Shown here one piece after another: positions 17,173-25,790 of a stretch of 64,000 nt of DNA. Under the pieces are notes generated by a model. That model was not told the DNA's origin and made no database searches. It saw only the letters and a program-made list of their open reading frames with translations. The stretch covers positions 1,221,957 through 1,285,956 of the forward strand of contig CP058896.1 of the NCBI GenBank assembly GCA_013415865.1, in the 5' to 3' direction. The stretch comes from Methanomassiliicoccales archaeon. GTDB lineage: Archaea; Thermoplasmatota; Thermoplasmata; Methanomassiliicoccales; UBA472. Numbering within the stretch: the first letter of the stretch is position 1; each line of letters starts with the position of its first letter. The translations under genes and the position numbers were made by a program.

Positions 17173-17832
17173 TTAAAGATTCTGCCTCGCGAGGTGCAGA
17201 ACATCTTTGAAGACCTGATCGACAGGCCTTGAAGCGTCTATGCTCACGAACGAACGGTCAAACGAACCGACCAGGCGATAATTGCGGTCAACCTTCCTTA
17301 GGAACTCGAGCTTTTCGAACTTTGACCTACCGGCCCGGAAGGAAAGCCTGTCCAAAGAGACCTCGGCATCTATCTGGAAAAAGAACGTCAGGTCCGGGAC
17401 AACGATGATCTTCTCGTTGATCGCCCGCAACCATGCCATGGGGTCGCTGATCCGGTCCTTGAGCAGAGCCGTCTGATATGCAAGCGTGGAGGCGTAGTAT
17501 CTATCGCAAAGGACGACCTTGCCCATCTCTAGCCAGCTTGAGATCTGCCTCGTATGCTCGGCACGGTCGGCCATGAACAAAAGGGCCTCGGCAAGGTCAT
17601 CGATGCCGCATTCGTTGGCCTTCCTCACAGCATCCCCAAGCCAAGATCTTGTGGGCTCGGCGGTCAGCTCACATTCGATGCCATCGGCGACGAGGGCGTC
17701 TCGCAGCATCCCTGCCACGGTGCTCTTGCCGGAGCCATCGATGCCCTCGAAAACGAAGAACCTCCCATTTTTTCGGTCAGAGGTCAGGGTACTTGATCTC
17801 GGTAGGGCAACGTTCTGGGCCTTTATGCTCAT
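17173..17832 (-). CDS. tmk: Thymidylate kinase
   Basis: A 219-residue P-loop kinase with FFVFEGIDGSGKSTVAGML near residues 25-43, the DRYYASTLAYQ motif that follows VVLCD, and the LID-region arginines in RLSFRAGRSKFE. It makes dTDP from dTMP. The protein has about 20 extra N-terminal residues (SIKAQNVALPRSSTLTSDRK) before the first strand, so a downstream start is possible, though the ATG at 17832 is the only clear start codon nearby. It lies 24 bases upstream of coaBC on the same strand and may share its transcript. Confidence 0.94.
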   Translation of the reverse strand: MSIKAQNVALPRSSTLTSDRKNGRFFVFEGIDGSGKSTVAGMLRDALVADGIECELTAEPTRSWLGDAVRKANECGIDDLAEALLFMADRAEHTRQISSWLEMGKVVLCDRYYASTLAYQTALLKDRISDPMAWLRAINEKIIVVPDLTFFFQIDAEVSLDRLSFRAGRSKFEKLEFLRKVDRNYRLVGSFDRSFVSIDASRPVDQVFKDVLHLARQNL

Positions 17833-17987
17833 CGCCGGTGTTAATGCGATATCCGGTCAAATATCCATCGACAGGCCCCAACCGCCTAGCGAAGTGATGG
17901 CATTGGTCACGGTGGTTTTATGTGCTCAGAGCGTCGGTGATAGTGTTCGAATATTGATGAAAAACCATTGAAAAAGAGGGCGAGCTG

Positions 17988-19013
17988 ATGTTGAACAGGG
18001 AAAAAAGGACGAGCACGCTGCTCCTCACGGCAAGGCAGATAGAAGGTCTCTTGCAGATGAAAGAGGTCATATCCGCCGTGGAGAGCGCCTTCAGATATAA
18101 GGGCCTCGGCAAGGTCGACATGCCGCCCAAGTCCTACCTTACGTTCACAGAGCACAATGGCGATCTCAGGACCATGCCGTCGTACATACCTGACCTTGGA
18201 GTGGCGGCCGTAAAGGTCGTCAACTCCCATCCGGACAATTTCAAGAGGCACAACATGAGGACGGTCATGGCAACGCTGATCCTTGTGGACCCGGAGACAG
18301 GCGCTCCGATCTCATACATGGACGCCACATTGCTGACGGGGATGAGGACGGGAGCGGCGAGCGCCGTCGCATCAAAGTATCTGGCGATAAGGGACCCGAA
18401 GGTGCTGGGCGTCATCGGGGCAGGGAACCAGGCCAAGACCCAGATCGAGGCCCTGATGACGTACTACGGTGGCTTCGAGGAGATCAGGGTCAATGACCAT
18501 TTCTCTGAGAAGGCCAGGGAGCTCGCGTCACATTTCCGCAGGGTCTATGGGGACGAGGACCTCGGGGACATCAGGGCGGTGCCCAGCCCCGAGGATTGCG
18601 TGAGGGGGGCGGACATAGTGGTGACGGCCACACCATCGAGGAGGCCGATCGTAAAGGACGAGTGGGTCTCCGAGGGCGTCCATTTCAATTGCATCGGGGC
18701 TGACGCTCCAGGCAAGCAGGAGATGGACCCAGCGATATTGCGAAGGGCGATGGTGGTCGTCGATGATTGGGAGCAGGCATCTCATTCTGGAGAGATCAAC
18801 ATCCCCCTAGCGAACGGTCAGATATCCAAGGACCACATCCATGCGGAGATAGGCCAGATAGTGGCGGGCCTCAGTCCAGGTCGGGAGAACAGACGACAGG
18901 TGACGGTCTTCTGCTCGACTGGCCTGGCGGTGCAGGACGCGGTCACGGCGAAGCTCATCTACGAGAAGGCGGTCGAGAGGGGCATAGGCACAAGCATACA
19001 GATCCTGCCGTGA
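17988..19013 (+). CDS. Ornithine cyclodeaminase/mu-crystallin family, alanine dehydrogenase-like
   Basis: A 341-residue NAD-binding protein. Substrate-domain features include VVNSHPDNFKRH and MDATLLTGMRTGAASAVASK; the Rossmann motif is GVIGAGNQAKTQIEAL; FNCIGADAPGKQEMDP and HAEIGQIVAG follow. This is the ornithine cyclodeaminase/mu-crystallin family, which in archaea includes a proven alanine dehydrogenase; the substrate (alanine, ornithine or another imino acid) cannot be fixed by eye. The ATG at 17988 stands behind GAGGGCGAG. It converges on gcvPB with one base between the stops. Confidence 0.88.
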   Translation: MLNREKRTSTLLLTARQIEGLLQMKEVISAVESAFRYKGLGKVDMPPKSYLTFTEHNGDLRTMPSYIPDLGVAAVKVVNSHPDNFKRHNMRTVMATLILVDPETGAPISYMDATLLTGMRTGAASAVASKYLAIRDPKVLGVIGAGNQAKTQIEALMTYYGGFEEIRVNDHFSEKARELASHFRRVYGDEDLGDIRAVPSPEDCVRGADIVVTATPSRRPIVKDEWVSEGVHFNCIGADAPGKQEMDPAILRRAMVVVDDWEQASHSGEINIPLANGQISKDHIHAEIGQIVAGLSPGRENRRQVTVFCSTGLAVQDAVTAKLIYEKAVERGIGTSIQILP

Positions 19014-19014
19014 G

Positions 19015-20478
19015 CTAGAACTTGTCCCTCTTCCTCTGATATGCCCTCCAGGTCAGGACGAGCTCCTTGGCCGCGAAAAGCTCATCGACCCTGCCCACCG
19101 AGGTGTTATGCGGCGCGGCCCTTATCTCGGCAGGGTCGTCGACCGTGGCTATACGGACCATCGCGTCGGCGAAGGCGTCAAGGGATTCCTTGGTCTCTGT
19201 CTCCGTAGGCTCGACCATCAGGGCCTCCTCGACCAACGAAGGGAAGTAGATGGTCGGGGCCATGAAGCCTTCGTCGAGAAGCCGCTTCGCGACATCGAGG
19301 GCCCGCACGCCTTTCTCCTTGGCAAGCTGCTTGGCGCTAGCCACGAACTCGTGCTTCCTCAGCTCGCCGAACGGGATGTCGTAATGGCCATGGAGCCTCA
19401 TCCTGAGAAAATTGGAGTTAAGGACCGCTCTCTGCGATACCTCCTTCAGCCCGTCCGAACCGTTACGGAGGATGTAGGCGTAGGCCCTCACCAGGACGGC
19501 GAAATTTCCATGATATGAGCGCACCTTGCCTATGCTCTGGGGTCTTTCATAGTCCAGCTCGTACATGTCACCCTTTTTGATTATGCGTGGGACCGGAAGG
19601 AACGGCTCCAGGAACTTTTTGACGCCGACCGGGCCTGCCCCGGGCCCCCCGCCTCCATGTGGGGTTGCGAACGTCTTGTGGAGGTTGAAATGGACGATAT
19701 CGAAGTCCATCTTTCCAGGTGAGGTGTGGCCGAGCACGGCGTTGAGGTTCGCCCCATCGTAATAGAGCAGGGAACCGACGTCATGCACCGCCTTGGCGAT
19801 CTCCTCGATCCTTGGCTCAAAGAGGCCCAGGGTGTTGGGGTTTGTGATCATGAAGGCGGCGGTCTTTGAAGACAATGTGGCTTTCAAGGCATCGAGGTCG
19901 ACGCACCCATCTGCCCCTGAAGGTATCTCGATGACGTTGAAGCCCGCCATGGCCGCGCTCGCAGGGTTGGTCCCATGGGCCGAGTCCGGGACGATGACCT
20001 CGGTCCTTTGTTCCCCATTGGCCGAGTGATAGGCCCTTGTTATCAGCATCCCTGTGAACTCACCCTGGGCACCAGCTGCCGGCTGCAGCGTCACCGCGTC
20101 CATGTCAGAGATGGCACAGAGCGCTCGCTCCAGCTCGTAAAGGAGCCTCAACGACCCTTGGACCGATTCGACCTCCTGGCAAGGATGGACCGAGGCGACG
20201 GTCGGAAGGGAGCTCAGGACATCTGCGTACTTTGGGTTGTACTTCATCGTACACGAACCAAGAGGATAGATGCCATTATCGACACCAAAGTTCATCTGGG
20301 ACAGGTTTATGAAATGTCTGACGACATCTCTTTCCGGAATCTCAGGAAGACATAGCCCCCTCCTCTCCATGCCCTCCGGCACCAGACCTCCCACATCATC
20401 TTCAGAGATGAAGCAGAAGTCGCTCTGCCCTGTCCTTTCGAATATGAGCCGATCATCATGGCGCGCCTGGCGGTACAT
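19015..20478 (-). CDS. gcvPB: Glycine dehydrogenase (decarboxylating), subunit 2
   Basis: A 487-residue PLP enzyme, the C-terminal half of split P protein. The PLP lysine lies in HFNLHKTFATPHGGGGPGAG; YPLGSCTMKYNPK and VIVPDSAHGTNPASAAMAGF are also typical. With GcvPA it decarboxylates glycine and passes the aminomethyl group to lipoylated GcvH. The ATG at 20478 shares one base with the gcvPA stop (TGATG); a TTG one codon earlier exists. GcvH, GcvT and lipoate genes are not in this window. It ends with TAG. Confidence 0.96.
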   Translation of the reverse strand: MYRQARHDDRLIFERTGQSDFCFISEDDVGGLVPEGMERRGLCLPEIPERDVVRHFINLSQMNFGVDNGIYPLGSCTMKYNPKYADVLSSLPTVASVHPCQEVESVQGSLRLLYELERALCAISDMDAVTLQPAAGAQGEFTGMLITRAYHSANGEQRTEVIVPDSAHGTNPASAAMAGFNVIEIPSGADGCVDLDALKATLSSKTAAFMITNPNTLGLFEPRIEEIAKAVHDVGSLLYYDGANLNAVLGHTSPGKMDFDIVHFNLHKTFATPHGGGGPGAGPVGVKKFLEPFLPVPRIIKKGDMYELDYERPQSIGKVRSYHGNFAVLVRAYAYILRNGSDGLKEVSQRAVLNSNFLRMRLHGHYDIPFGELRKHEFVASAKQLAKEKGVRALDVAKRLLDEGFMAPTIYFPSLVEEALMVEPTETETKESLDAFADAMVRIATVDDPAEIRAAPHNTSVGRVDELFAAKELVLTWRAYQRKRDKF

Positions 20479-21800
20479 CAAGCGACCTCCTTTAAGACCT
20501 TGATTAGGCGCTCATGGTCATCCTCTGAGTGCATCTCCGTCGTGGCGATGAGCATTTCGTCCGCCATGCGGGGCACGTGCCTCGACATGGGCATGCCGCC
20601 TATGATCCCGTGCTTCAGAAGTATCTTGCTCAGCTTCTCGGGGCGAACAGGCGTGGTCATGACGAACTCATTGAAATGGTAGGCATGAAAGACAGGAGCG
20701 GTGAAACCATCCAGCTCATCGATGCGTTCCGCCAGCGACCTCGCCCTCAAGATGTTGGTCTTGGCGATCCCCCTGAGACCTTTAGGTCCAACGATCGAGA
20801 GATATGCCGCGGCTGCGACCGCCAGCAATGCCTCGTTCGAGCATATGTTCGAGGTTGCCTTGGACCTTTTGATGTGCTGTTCCCTTGTCTGCAGCGTCAT
20901 GCAGTATGCCCTTCTCCCCTGCTTGTCCTTTGTCATACCGATGAGCCGTCCTGGCATTTTACGGACATGCTCCTGCCTGCATGCGAAGATTCCAAGGAGC
21001 GGTCCCCCAAAGTTCATCGGCACCCCCAATGGCTGCCCCTCCCCTACGACAATGTCAGCCCCATATTGGCCAGGAGGGACCAGCGCTCCGAGCGATATCG
21101 GGTCGACCCCTATCACCAGCACACGGTCCTTGACCTCCTCCTTCAATCTCATCACCAAGGGGTCGATGACGCCGAAAAGATTCGGGACCTCGGCGTAGAC
21201 GCCGCTGACATCATCGTCAAGCTTAGAGGCCAGGTCCGCCATGTCGATACCCCCTGTATAGGGGTCGTAGGCGTACTCCACCACCTCCATGCCAAGGCCT
21301 AGGACATAGTTCCTCAGGACAAGCTTCTTTTCAAAGCTCATCGCCTCGGGCACCAGGAACTTCTTTTTCGAGCGGATCCTGAACGACATGGTCGCCGCCT
21401 CGCCCAATGCCGTAGGCGCATCATACATGGACGAGTTGACGACGTCCATGTCGGTGAGCTCAGCGATAAGGCTCTGATATTCGAATATGGCCTGGAGCAT
21501 CCCTTGGCTTATCTCCGCCTGATAAGGGGTGTAGGACGTCACGAACTCCGAGCGAGAAATAATTGAGCGGACGGCGGACGGAATGAAGTGGTCCCGGACG
21601 CCCCCGCCAAGGAAACATGGATGGTCCTCGGAGGTCCTGTTCTTGGAAAGCATGTCACGGACGTACCTTATCACCTCTGGTTCGCTCATCCCTTTTGGAA
21701 TATGGATACCATCGGTCCTTACGCTGACCGGTATGTCCCTGAAAAGATCCTCGACGTCCTTGATCCCCAGGGCCTTGAGCATTCTCTCGTCCACAGCCAT
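20478..21800 (-). CDS. gcvPA: Glycine dehydrogenase (decarboxylating), subunit 1
   Basis: A 440-residue protein, the N-terminal half of split P protein. Recognisable segments are CFLGGGVRDHFIPSAVR, TSYTPYQAEISQGMLQAIFE, EYQSLIAELTDMDVVNSSMY and GGPLLGIFACRQEHVRKMPG. It forms the heterotetramer with GcvPB. The two genes are translationally coupled. A minus-strand TATA-like AACTATTAATCGG at 21828-21840 may provide a promoter between the Toprim gene and this ATG. Confidence 0.96.
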   Translation of the reverse strand: MAVDERMLKALGIKDVEDLFRDIPVSVRTDGIHIPKGMSEPEVIRYVRDMLSKNRTSEDHPCFLGGGVRDHFIPSAVRSIISRSEFVTSYTPYQAEISQGMLQAIFEYQSLIAELTDMDVVNSSMYDAPTALGEAATMSFRIRSKKKFLVPEAMSFEKKLVLRNYVLGLGMEVVEYAYDPYTGGIDMADLASKLDDDVSGVYAEVPNLFGVIDPLVMRLKEEVKDRVLVIGVDPISLGALVPPGQYGADIVVGEGQPLGVPMNFGGPLLGIFACRQEHVRKMPGRLIGMTKDKQGRRAYCMTLQTREQHIKRSKATSNICSNEALLAVAAAAYLSIVGPKGLRGIAKTNILRARSLAERIDELDGFTAPVFHAYHFNEFVMTTPVRPEKLSKILLKHGIIGGMPMSRHVPRMADEMLIATTEMHSEDDHERLIKVLKEVA

Positions 21801-21842
21801 CTAGATCGAATGGGATTGGACGCATCCCGATTAATAGTTTAC

Positions 21843-22277
21843 CTATCTGGGAAGAAATCCGGAACCATCGGCTATGCGCGCCTGGGAAACGAGCCTGGAG
21901 AAATAGGATGGCAACGACTCTACATCCTTAATTTCACCTTTGGAGACCTTTGCAAGCCGGGTCCTTGTCTGGTCATCATACGGTACCGAGTTCGCCGACA
22001 GCGCGTTTTTGAGAAGACGACACAGCTGACCGCCCTTCCTGTCCCAATCGGTCAGGATTATGGCCCTTTTCCGTTCCTTCGCCAATTGCTCAGCGACCCC
22101 GAATATGCCATCCCGGGTCTGTACCATGACCACCTCCCCCTCCACTCCCAGCAGCTTTAAGCCGCCCTTGTCCTTCGCACCCTCGACCAATATGACCTGG
22201 TCCTCGTCACGGGAGGCAAGCTCCTCGAGGATTTCAGAAAGGGCCTTGAGCCTGTCCTCCACGTCCCAGGTCGTCAT
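21843..22277 (-). CDS. Toprim-domain protein (UPF0292 type)
   Basis: A 144-residue protein with one Toprim domain. The catalytic Glu lies in QVILVEGAKDKGGLKLLG, and the acidic pair in ILTDWDRKGGQL. Archaeal proteins of this length with a single Toprim domain form the UPF0292 group, related in fold to RNase M5 and DnaG; the function is unproven. The ATG shares one base with the stop of the upstream DUF167 gene (TAATG), so the pair is cotranslated. It ends with TAG. Confidence 0.86.
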   Translation of the reverse strand: MTTWDVEDRLKALSEILEELASRDEDQVILVEGAKDKGGLKLLGVEGEVVMVQTRDGIFGVAEQLAKERKRAIILTDWDRKGGQLCRLLKNALSANSVPYDDQTRTRLAKVSKGEIKDVESLPSYFSRLVSQARIADGSGFLPR

Positions 22278-22618
22278 TATCTATCACCTAGCTTGGCCAT
22301 CACTTCCGAGGGAGGAAGGGGCACAAAGACCGTCTTGGACCTGGCAGTGTGGCCGGAGACGATGGTGGCCTTGGTTTTCAGCATCTCGCTCAGAAGTCCC
22401 TCGACCTCCCGGTTGGCCCTTCCGCCTTCTGGCGGCGCAGTTACCTTTATGACCAACCGTTTCCTCCAAGGGTCGACCTCTCCGATCGAGCACTTTTTGG
22501 CGTTCGGGGACACCACGACATCGACCTCAGACCCTTGCGCCACCGTCCTGACAGCGTCTGAAATGCCCACACCATCTGTGAGCGCATACCCCCTCGATAA
22601 TCCTTCGCATCTAGACAT
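22277..22618 (-). CDS. DUF167 (UPF0235, YggU-like) protein
   Basis: A 113-residue protein. The core EVDVVVSPNAKKCSIGEVDP, WRKRLVIKVTAPPEGGRANRE and SGHTARSKTVFV is the DUF167/YggU pattern; the family is small, widespread and of unknown function. The ATG at 22618 leaves about 27 residues before the core and keeps a 37-base divergent gap to the GINS gene; a longer frame would overlap that gene. Coupled to the Toprim gene by TAATG. Confidence 0.85.
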   Translation of the reverse strand: MSRCEGLSRGYALTDGVGISDAVRTVAQGSEVDVVVSPNAKKCSIGEVDPWRKRLVIKVTAPPEGGRANREVEGLLSEMLKTKATIVSGHTARSKTVFVPLPPSEVMAKLGDR

Positions 22619-22655
22619 CTCACAAATGTCATATACGCTCGAACGAATCTGTCCG

Positions 22656-23321
22656 ATGATGGCACCGTCCACCGAACGCCTCACCTTCAGAGAGGTTTCC
22701 CAGATATCGAAGAAGGAGGAGAACTCCTCAGACCTTCAGGAAGTGCGCAGGGACCTCTATCCTGCCATGAGGGAATATATCAGGAAATTGAAGGAGGATT
22801 GCGATGAGGAGATCAAGGTCGATCCCCTGTCCATCAAGGCCACTGGTCTGACGAACGAGTACAAGAAGGCGTCCCAGAAGGCGGTCATCATATGTCAGAC
22901 CAGGCTCAGGAAGATAATGTTGATGGCGGTGAGGGCTGGCTTTGGAGCACGGGTCGACGTTCAAAGGATGACCGAAGAGGAGAAGGAGTTCTTTGAATCG
23001 GTCCTTGAAGAGGTCAAGGCGACCAAGGCTTTAGCTATTGAAGGCCAGGTCATCGCTACCAGGCGTACAGTTCCAGTATCTCCGTGCGCGGTCCCGTTGA
23101 AGGAGGAGGTGGCATCGAGCTGCCCCGCATCTATCGATAGAGATGCCGATGAAAAGGTCCAGATGGTGCTCATCAGAATGTTGGAGGACATCCCCCCCTT
23201 CAAGGGAAATGACAGGACCTACAGGCTCTCAAAGGAGGACGTCGTCCATCTTCCCGCGGTGTTCGGTTGCGCCTTGGTGCGCTCGGGCAAGGCGATAGAG
23301 ATAGGCCAGAGCAAGATATGA
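22656..23321 (+). CDS. GINS complex subunit, Gins51 type
   Basis: A 221-residue protein. The N-terminal helical A domain (about 1-150; REVSQISKKEENSSDLQEVRR, TEEEKEFFESVLEEVKATK) is followed by a linker and a small C-terminal beta B domain (about 175-221; DRTYRLSKEDVVHLPAVFG). The A-then-B order is that of archaeal Gins51, related to Sld5/Psf1. GINS joins MCM and the GAN/RecJ protein at the replication fork. Two adjacent ATGs (22656, 22659) open the frame; they fit the short divergent gap to the DUF167 gene. A tRNA gene follows 66 bases after the stop. Confidence 0.88.
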   Translation: MMAPSTERLTFREVSQISKKEENSSDLQEVRRDLYPAMREYIRKLKEDCDEEIKVDPLSIKATGLTNEYKKASQKAVIICQTRLRKIMLMAVRAGFGARVDVQRMTEEEKEFFESVLEEVKATKALAIEGQVIATRRTVPVSPCAVPLKEEVASSCPASIDRDADEKVQMVLIRMLEDIPPFKGNDRTYRLSKEDVVHLPAVFGCALVRSGKAIEIGQSKI

Positions 23322-23387
23322 TCCCCTTGATGGAACGGCATAAGTCCGTAACCTTTAACTATGAAGATTTTATAAGGGGAGTTCGCG

Positions 23388-23464
23388 GGGCCCGTAGCTC
23401 AGCTAGGTTGAGCGATCGGCTCTTAACCGATAGGCCATGGGTTCGAATCCCATCGGGCCCGCCA
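23388..23464 (+). tRNA. tRNA-Lys (anticodon CUU), CCA encoded
   Basis: A complete cloverleaf without intron. The acceptor arms GGGCCCG (23388-23394) and CGGGCCC (23454-23460) pair fully, the D arm is GCTC/GAGC, the anticodon arm is ATCGG-CTCTTAA-CCGAT with anticodon CUU (Lys, codon AAG), and the T arm carries GGGTTCGAATCCC. The discriminator base G (23461) is followed by an encoded CCA at 23462-23464. TATA-like runs at 23352-23360 and 23367-23376 lie upstream; the first has the better spacing. Confidence 0.97.
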
Positions 23465-23846
23465 TTATGCATAACCATTTTTGGAAGGATTATGGACTGA
23501 TAACGGGTTTGAGCGTTTTTGATTATGCATCTTCCATTCTTCCTCAGCTCCAGGCCCGTGCAGTTTTCCATTATCACCCCGTATATTTCCAAATTGTTAC
23601 AAGTCATAATTCCATAAATGAGAGCTCGTTACATTTGTTAATAAGATCATCATTTTAATCGTCTCCTGAAAGGAGCAACATAATGCAGAAAAGAATAAAT
23701 CGTCCCCCGCGTCTATTTTTCATGAAAAATTATTTTTTTTAATAAACACGCCTGGGACATGCTCTAAGAATATGGCACGTCGAACAGATGGGATGAAAGC
23801 CTGACATCCGTGATTGTCTCAGGCCATCGATACCGAGGTGCCGTTC
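23465..23846. other. AT-rich non-coding stretch after tRNA-Lys
   Basis: About 380 bases with no convincing gene. Composition is far richer in A/T than the rest, with runs such as TTATTTTTTTTAATAAA around 23730-23746 and T-rich stretches soon after the tRNA that could end its transcript. The octamer TTATGCAT recurs (at 23464 and about 23523). No repeat of the tRNA 3' end, integrase or CRISPR was seen. The last 30 bases hold the GAGGTG that probably serves the next gene. Confidence 0.5.
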
Positions 23847-25457
23847 ATGTCCAGATCCACAGATATGATCAATAACATTCCAGGTCGAAATGGGAAGATT
23901 ATCATCGACCTATTGCTTGTCCTGATAGCCATCTGCCTTATGTTGCCCTTCTCGGCCCTGGTGTTGACCGGGGGGTCAAGTGCAACCGAACCCACATCCA
24001 CAGGATGGAACGTCCAGGAATTGCCCGCCATGTCACCAACGTCATATTACTTCACCATGGCGATCAGTTCGACGGACACGCTTCACTTGGGATACGTAGC
24101 CTCAATAAATCTTATCAACCCGACCAAGGCTCTGATGCATGCGAACAATTATGGCAACATATGGGACATCGAAGAGGTATACAGAGCACCGGAGATAGAC
24201 CATCCGAGCTTGGTGCTGGACCAAAGTGACGGCGTCCAAATAGCCTCCATCGTGAACGATTATGATATGTATTATTTCTATAAAGAAGGCTCAACCTGGA
24301 AGGATGAGCGCGTCGGGGGATCCTCTTTTACAGAGGGATTCCCATCGGATTTTAACATATGTCCTATCGCCTTCGATCAAATGGGCCGTCCGGTCATAGC
24401 ATATCATAAACACCATTACGATCTTGATCCCTGGTCCGAAATAGGAGTGGCTGTCCGCGTGGCAGATGGGACATGGGACCTCTCGACAAGAGTAGCACAG
24501 TATGGCGTCTCATCCCCACTGGTCTTTGCCATTGACGGCGATGGACGGATGCTCATCGTATATGTGGACCGTCCTTGCCAAGAGACCAGTTATCCCGATA
24601 TTTATGAAAAGGCGGTCAAGGCAATGTGGATAGGGGAAGGAGAGTACTTTGGCCTCTCTGTGATAGACCTGTTCAATAGGAACCCCTCTTCATTTATTAA
24701 AGAGGGGGCGATATTGTTTGATGGTCAAGGCACCGCCCATGTTGCGTATATCGCCTGGGGCGATTTCATTCCAGAGCTCAGATACGCCACGAATGAGGAC
24801 GATTCCTGGAAGACCGAGGTGATCGATGAGATCCATTACATCGACGACCGCCCTGCAATGGCGATAGATTCGAGAGGCAGGATACACCTCGCCTACGTGA
24901 ACGACACGGATGGTACCCTGATGCATGCCTTAAGAGATGATCAAGGATGGACCAAGACCGTTATATCAAAATGGATACATCATTCTGAGTGCGTCAGGAT
25001 GGTGATCGATTCACAGGACCGCCCCATCGTCGGTTTCATCAAGAACAACAAGATCAACATAGCCACCCCAAGCACTTACGCTCCATCTCAGGTAGAGGAC
25101 TTCAGATTAGAATCCGGAGACGGATATGTGAGATTAAGATGGGCTGCCCCTGCAGACGATGGTGGTTCGGCCATCAGCGGATACCGCATCTATCGCGGCG
25201 TTGATGGGAGCAATCTGAACCTCTACGTGTCTGTAAGGCCAGGCGTCCGCTCGCTCACCGACTCGGGCCTGACCAACGGCGTCGAGTATTCATACGTGGT
25301 CGTGGCCGTCAATTCGAACGGAGAAGGGGAATGGAGCGATCAGCTGAAGGCCAAGCCATCTGGAGACACGGACCTGACGTTGGCTGCCGTCGCGGGTCTG
25401 GCCGGAGCGGGCGGCGCCCTACTGGGAGCGCTGGTGGGAAGGGCCCTATGGCGATGA
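23847..25457 (+). CDS. Secreted, membrane-anchored beta-propeller/fibronectin III protein
   Basis: A 536-residue surface protein. A hydrophobic N-terminal helix (about 18-41) acts as signal or anchor. Residues 55-400 contain repeated blades with a shared pattern of a polar Asp-Gly turn, H-x-A-Y or equivalent, L-x-Y/H-A and W-x-x-x-x-I (RIHLAYVNDTDGTLMHA; AHVAYIAWGDF), which suggests a beta-propeller. Residues 412-503 are a fibronectin type III domain (YVRLRWAAPADDGGSAISGY). A C-terminal helix (about 510-533) ends with Arg residues. The ATG at 23847 is preferred, with GAGGTG nine bases upstream. Ligand unknown; likely cell-surface. Confidence 0.78.
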   Translation: MSRSTDMINNIPGRNGKIIIDLLLVLIAICLMLPFSALVLTGGSSATEPTSTGWNVQELPAMSPTSYYFTMAISSTDTLHLGYVASINLINPTKALMHANNYGNIWDIEEVYRAPEIDHPSLVLDQSDGVQIASIVNDYDMYYFYKEGSTWKDERVGGSSFTEGFPSDFNICPIAFDQMGRPVIAYHKHHYDLDPWSEIGVAVRVADGTWDLSTRVAQYGVSSPLVFAIDGDGRMLIVYVDRPCQETSYPDIYEKAVKAMWIGEGEYFGLSVIDLFNRNPSSFIKEGAILFDGQGTAHVAYIAWGDFIPELRYATNEDDSWKTEVIDEIHYIDDRPAMAIDSRGRIHLAYVNDTDGTLMHALRDDQGWTKTVISKWIHHSECVRMVIDSQDRPIVGFIKNNKINIATPSTYAPSQVEDFRLESGDGYVRLRWAAPADDGGSAISGYRIYRGVDGSNLNLYVSVRPGVRSLTDSGLTNGVEYSYVVVAVNSNGEGEWSDQLKAKPSGDTDLTLAAVAGLAGAGGALLGALVGRALWR

Positions 25458-25790
25458 TCTGATAATGGATGCGCCGTCCATAATGTGCGTAGATGATACA
25501 TCTGGCGTCCGATGACGGACATATCCTAAGGTAGTGACCACGCCCAGTTCGAACCTGGCGATGCGTCAGCAGGCCGGTTAGTCGAAGATATGAAGAGAGC
25601 GCATCAAATTGAAAAACAGCTCTACTGAGAGGTCATAATGGCCGGTTGGAAGACCATAAGAAGACCGCCTGGCCATATGTTCCTACGACCATAAAAGCAC
25701 CGTTCATCTTACCTCTCAGGGTCAGGTGAAAATCAAACCCCTACCTTTCGGAAAGGTAAAAATCATACATCCATCAATAATCTAAACGGG
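25458..25790. other. Non-coding stretch with hairpin and direct repeats
   Basis: About 330 bases without a supported gene. It holds short inverted repeats (GTCCGATGACGGAC near 25507-25520; CGCC-CAG-TTCGAA-CCTGGCG near 25541-25560) and a perfect 7-bp hairpin TACCTTT-CGG-AAAGGTA at 25742-25758. The 15-mer AGGTGAAAATCAAAC at 25724-25738 recurs with two changes at 25754-25768, exactly 30 bases later, just upstream of the next gene. No complete tRNA, SRP or RNase P signature was found. Confidence 0.45.

Noticed and set aside
22293-22655. A longer GINS protein starting far upstream
   Set aside because: The extra part runs antisense through the conserved DUF167 gene; GINS similarity begins only after the ATG pair at 22656.
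25541-25575. A GTTCGAACC T-arm-like hairpin that could mean a tRNA or a tRNA relic
   Set aside because: No matching acceptor arm, D arm or anticodon arm could be found upstream, and the 3' end of tRNA-Lys is not repeated here.
25458-25790. SRP RNA, RNase P RNA or C/D box RNA in the non-coding stretch
   Set aside because: None of the conserved blocks of SRP or RNase P RNA is present, and the RTGATGA-like words are not followed by CTGA boxes at proper spacing.
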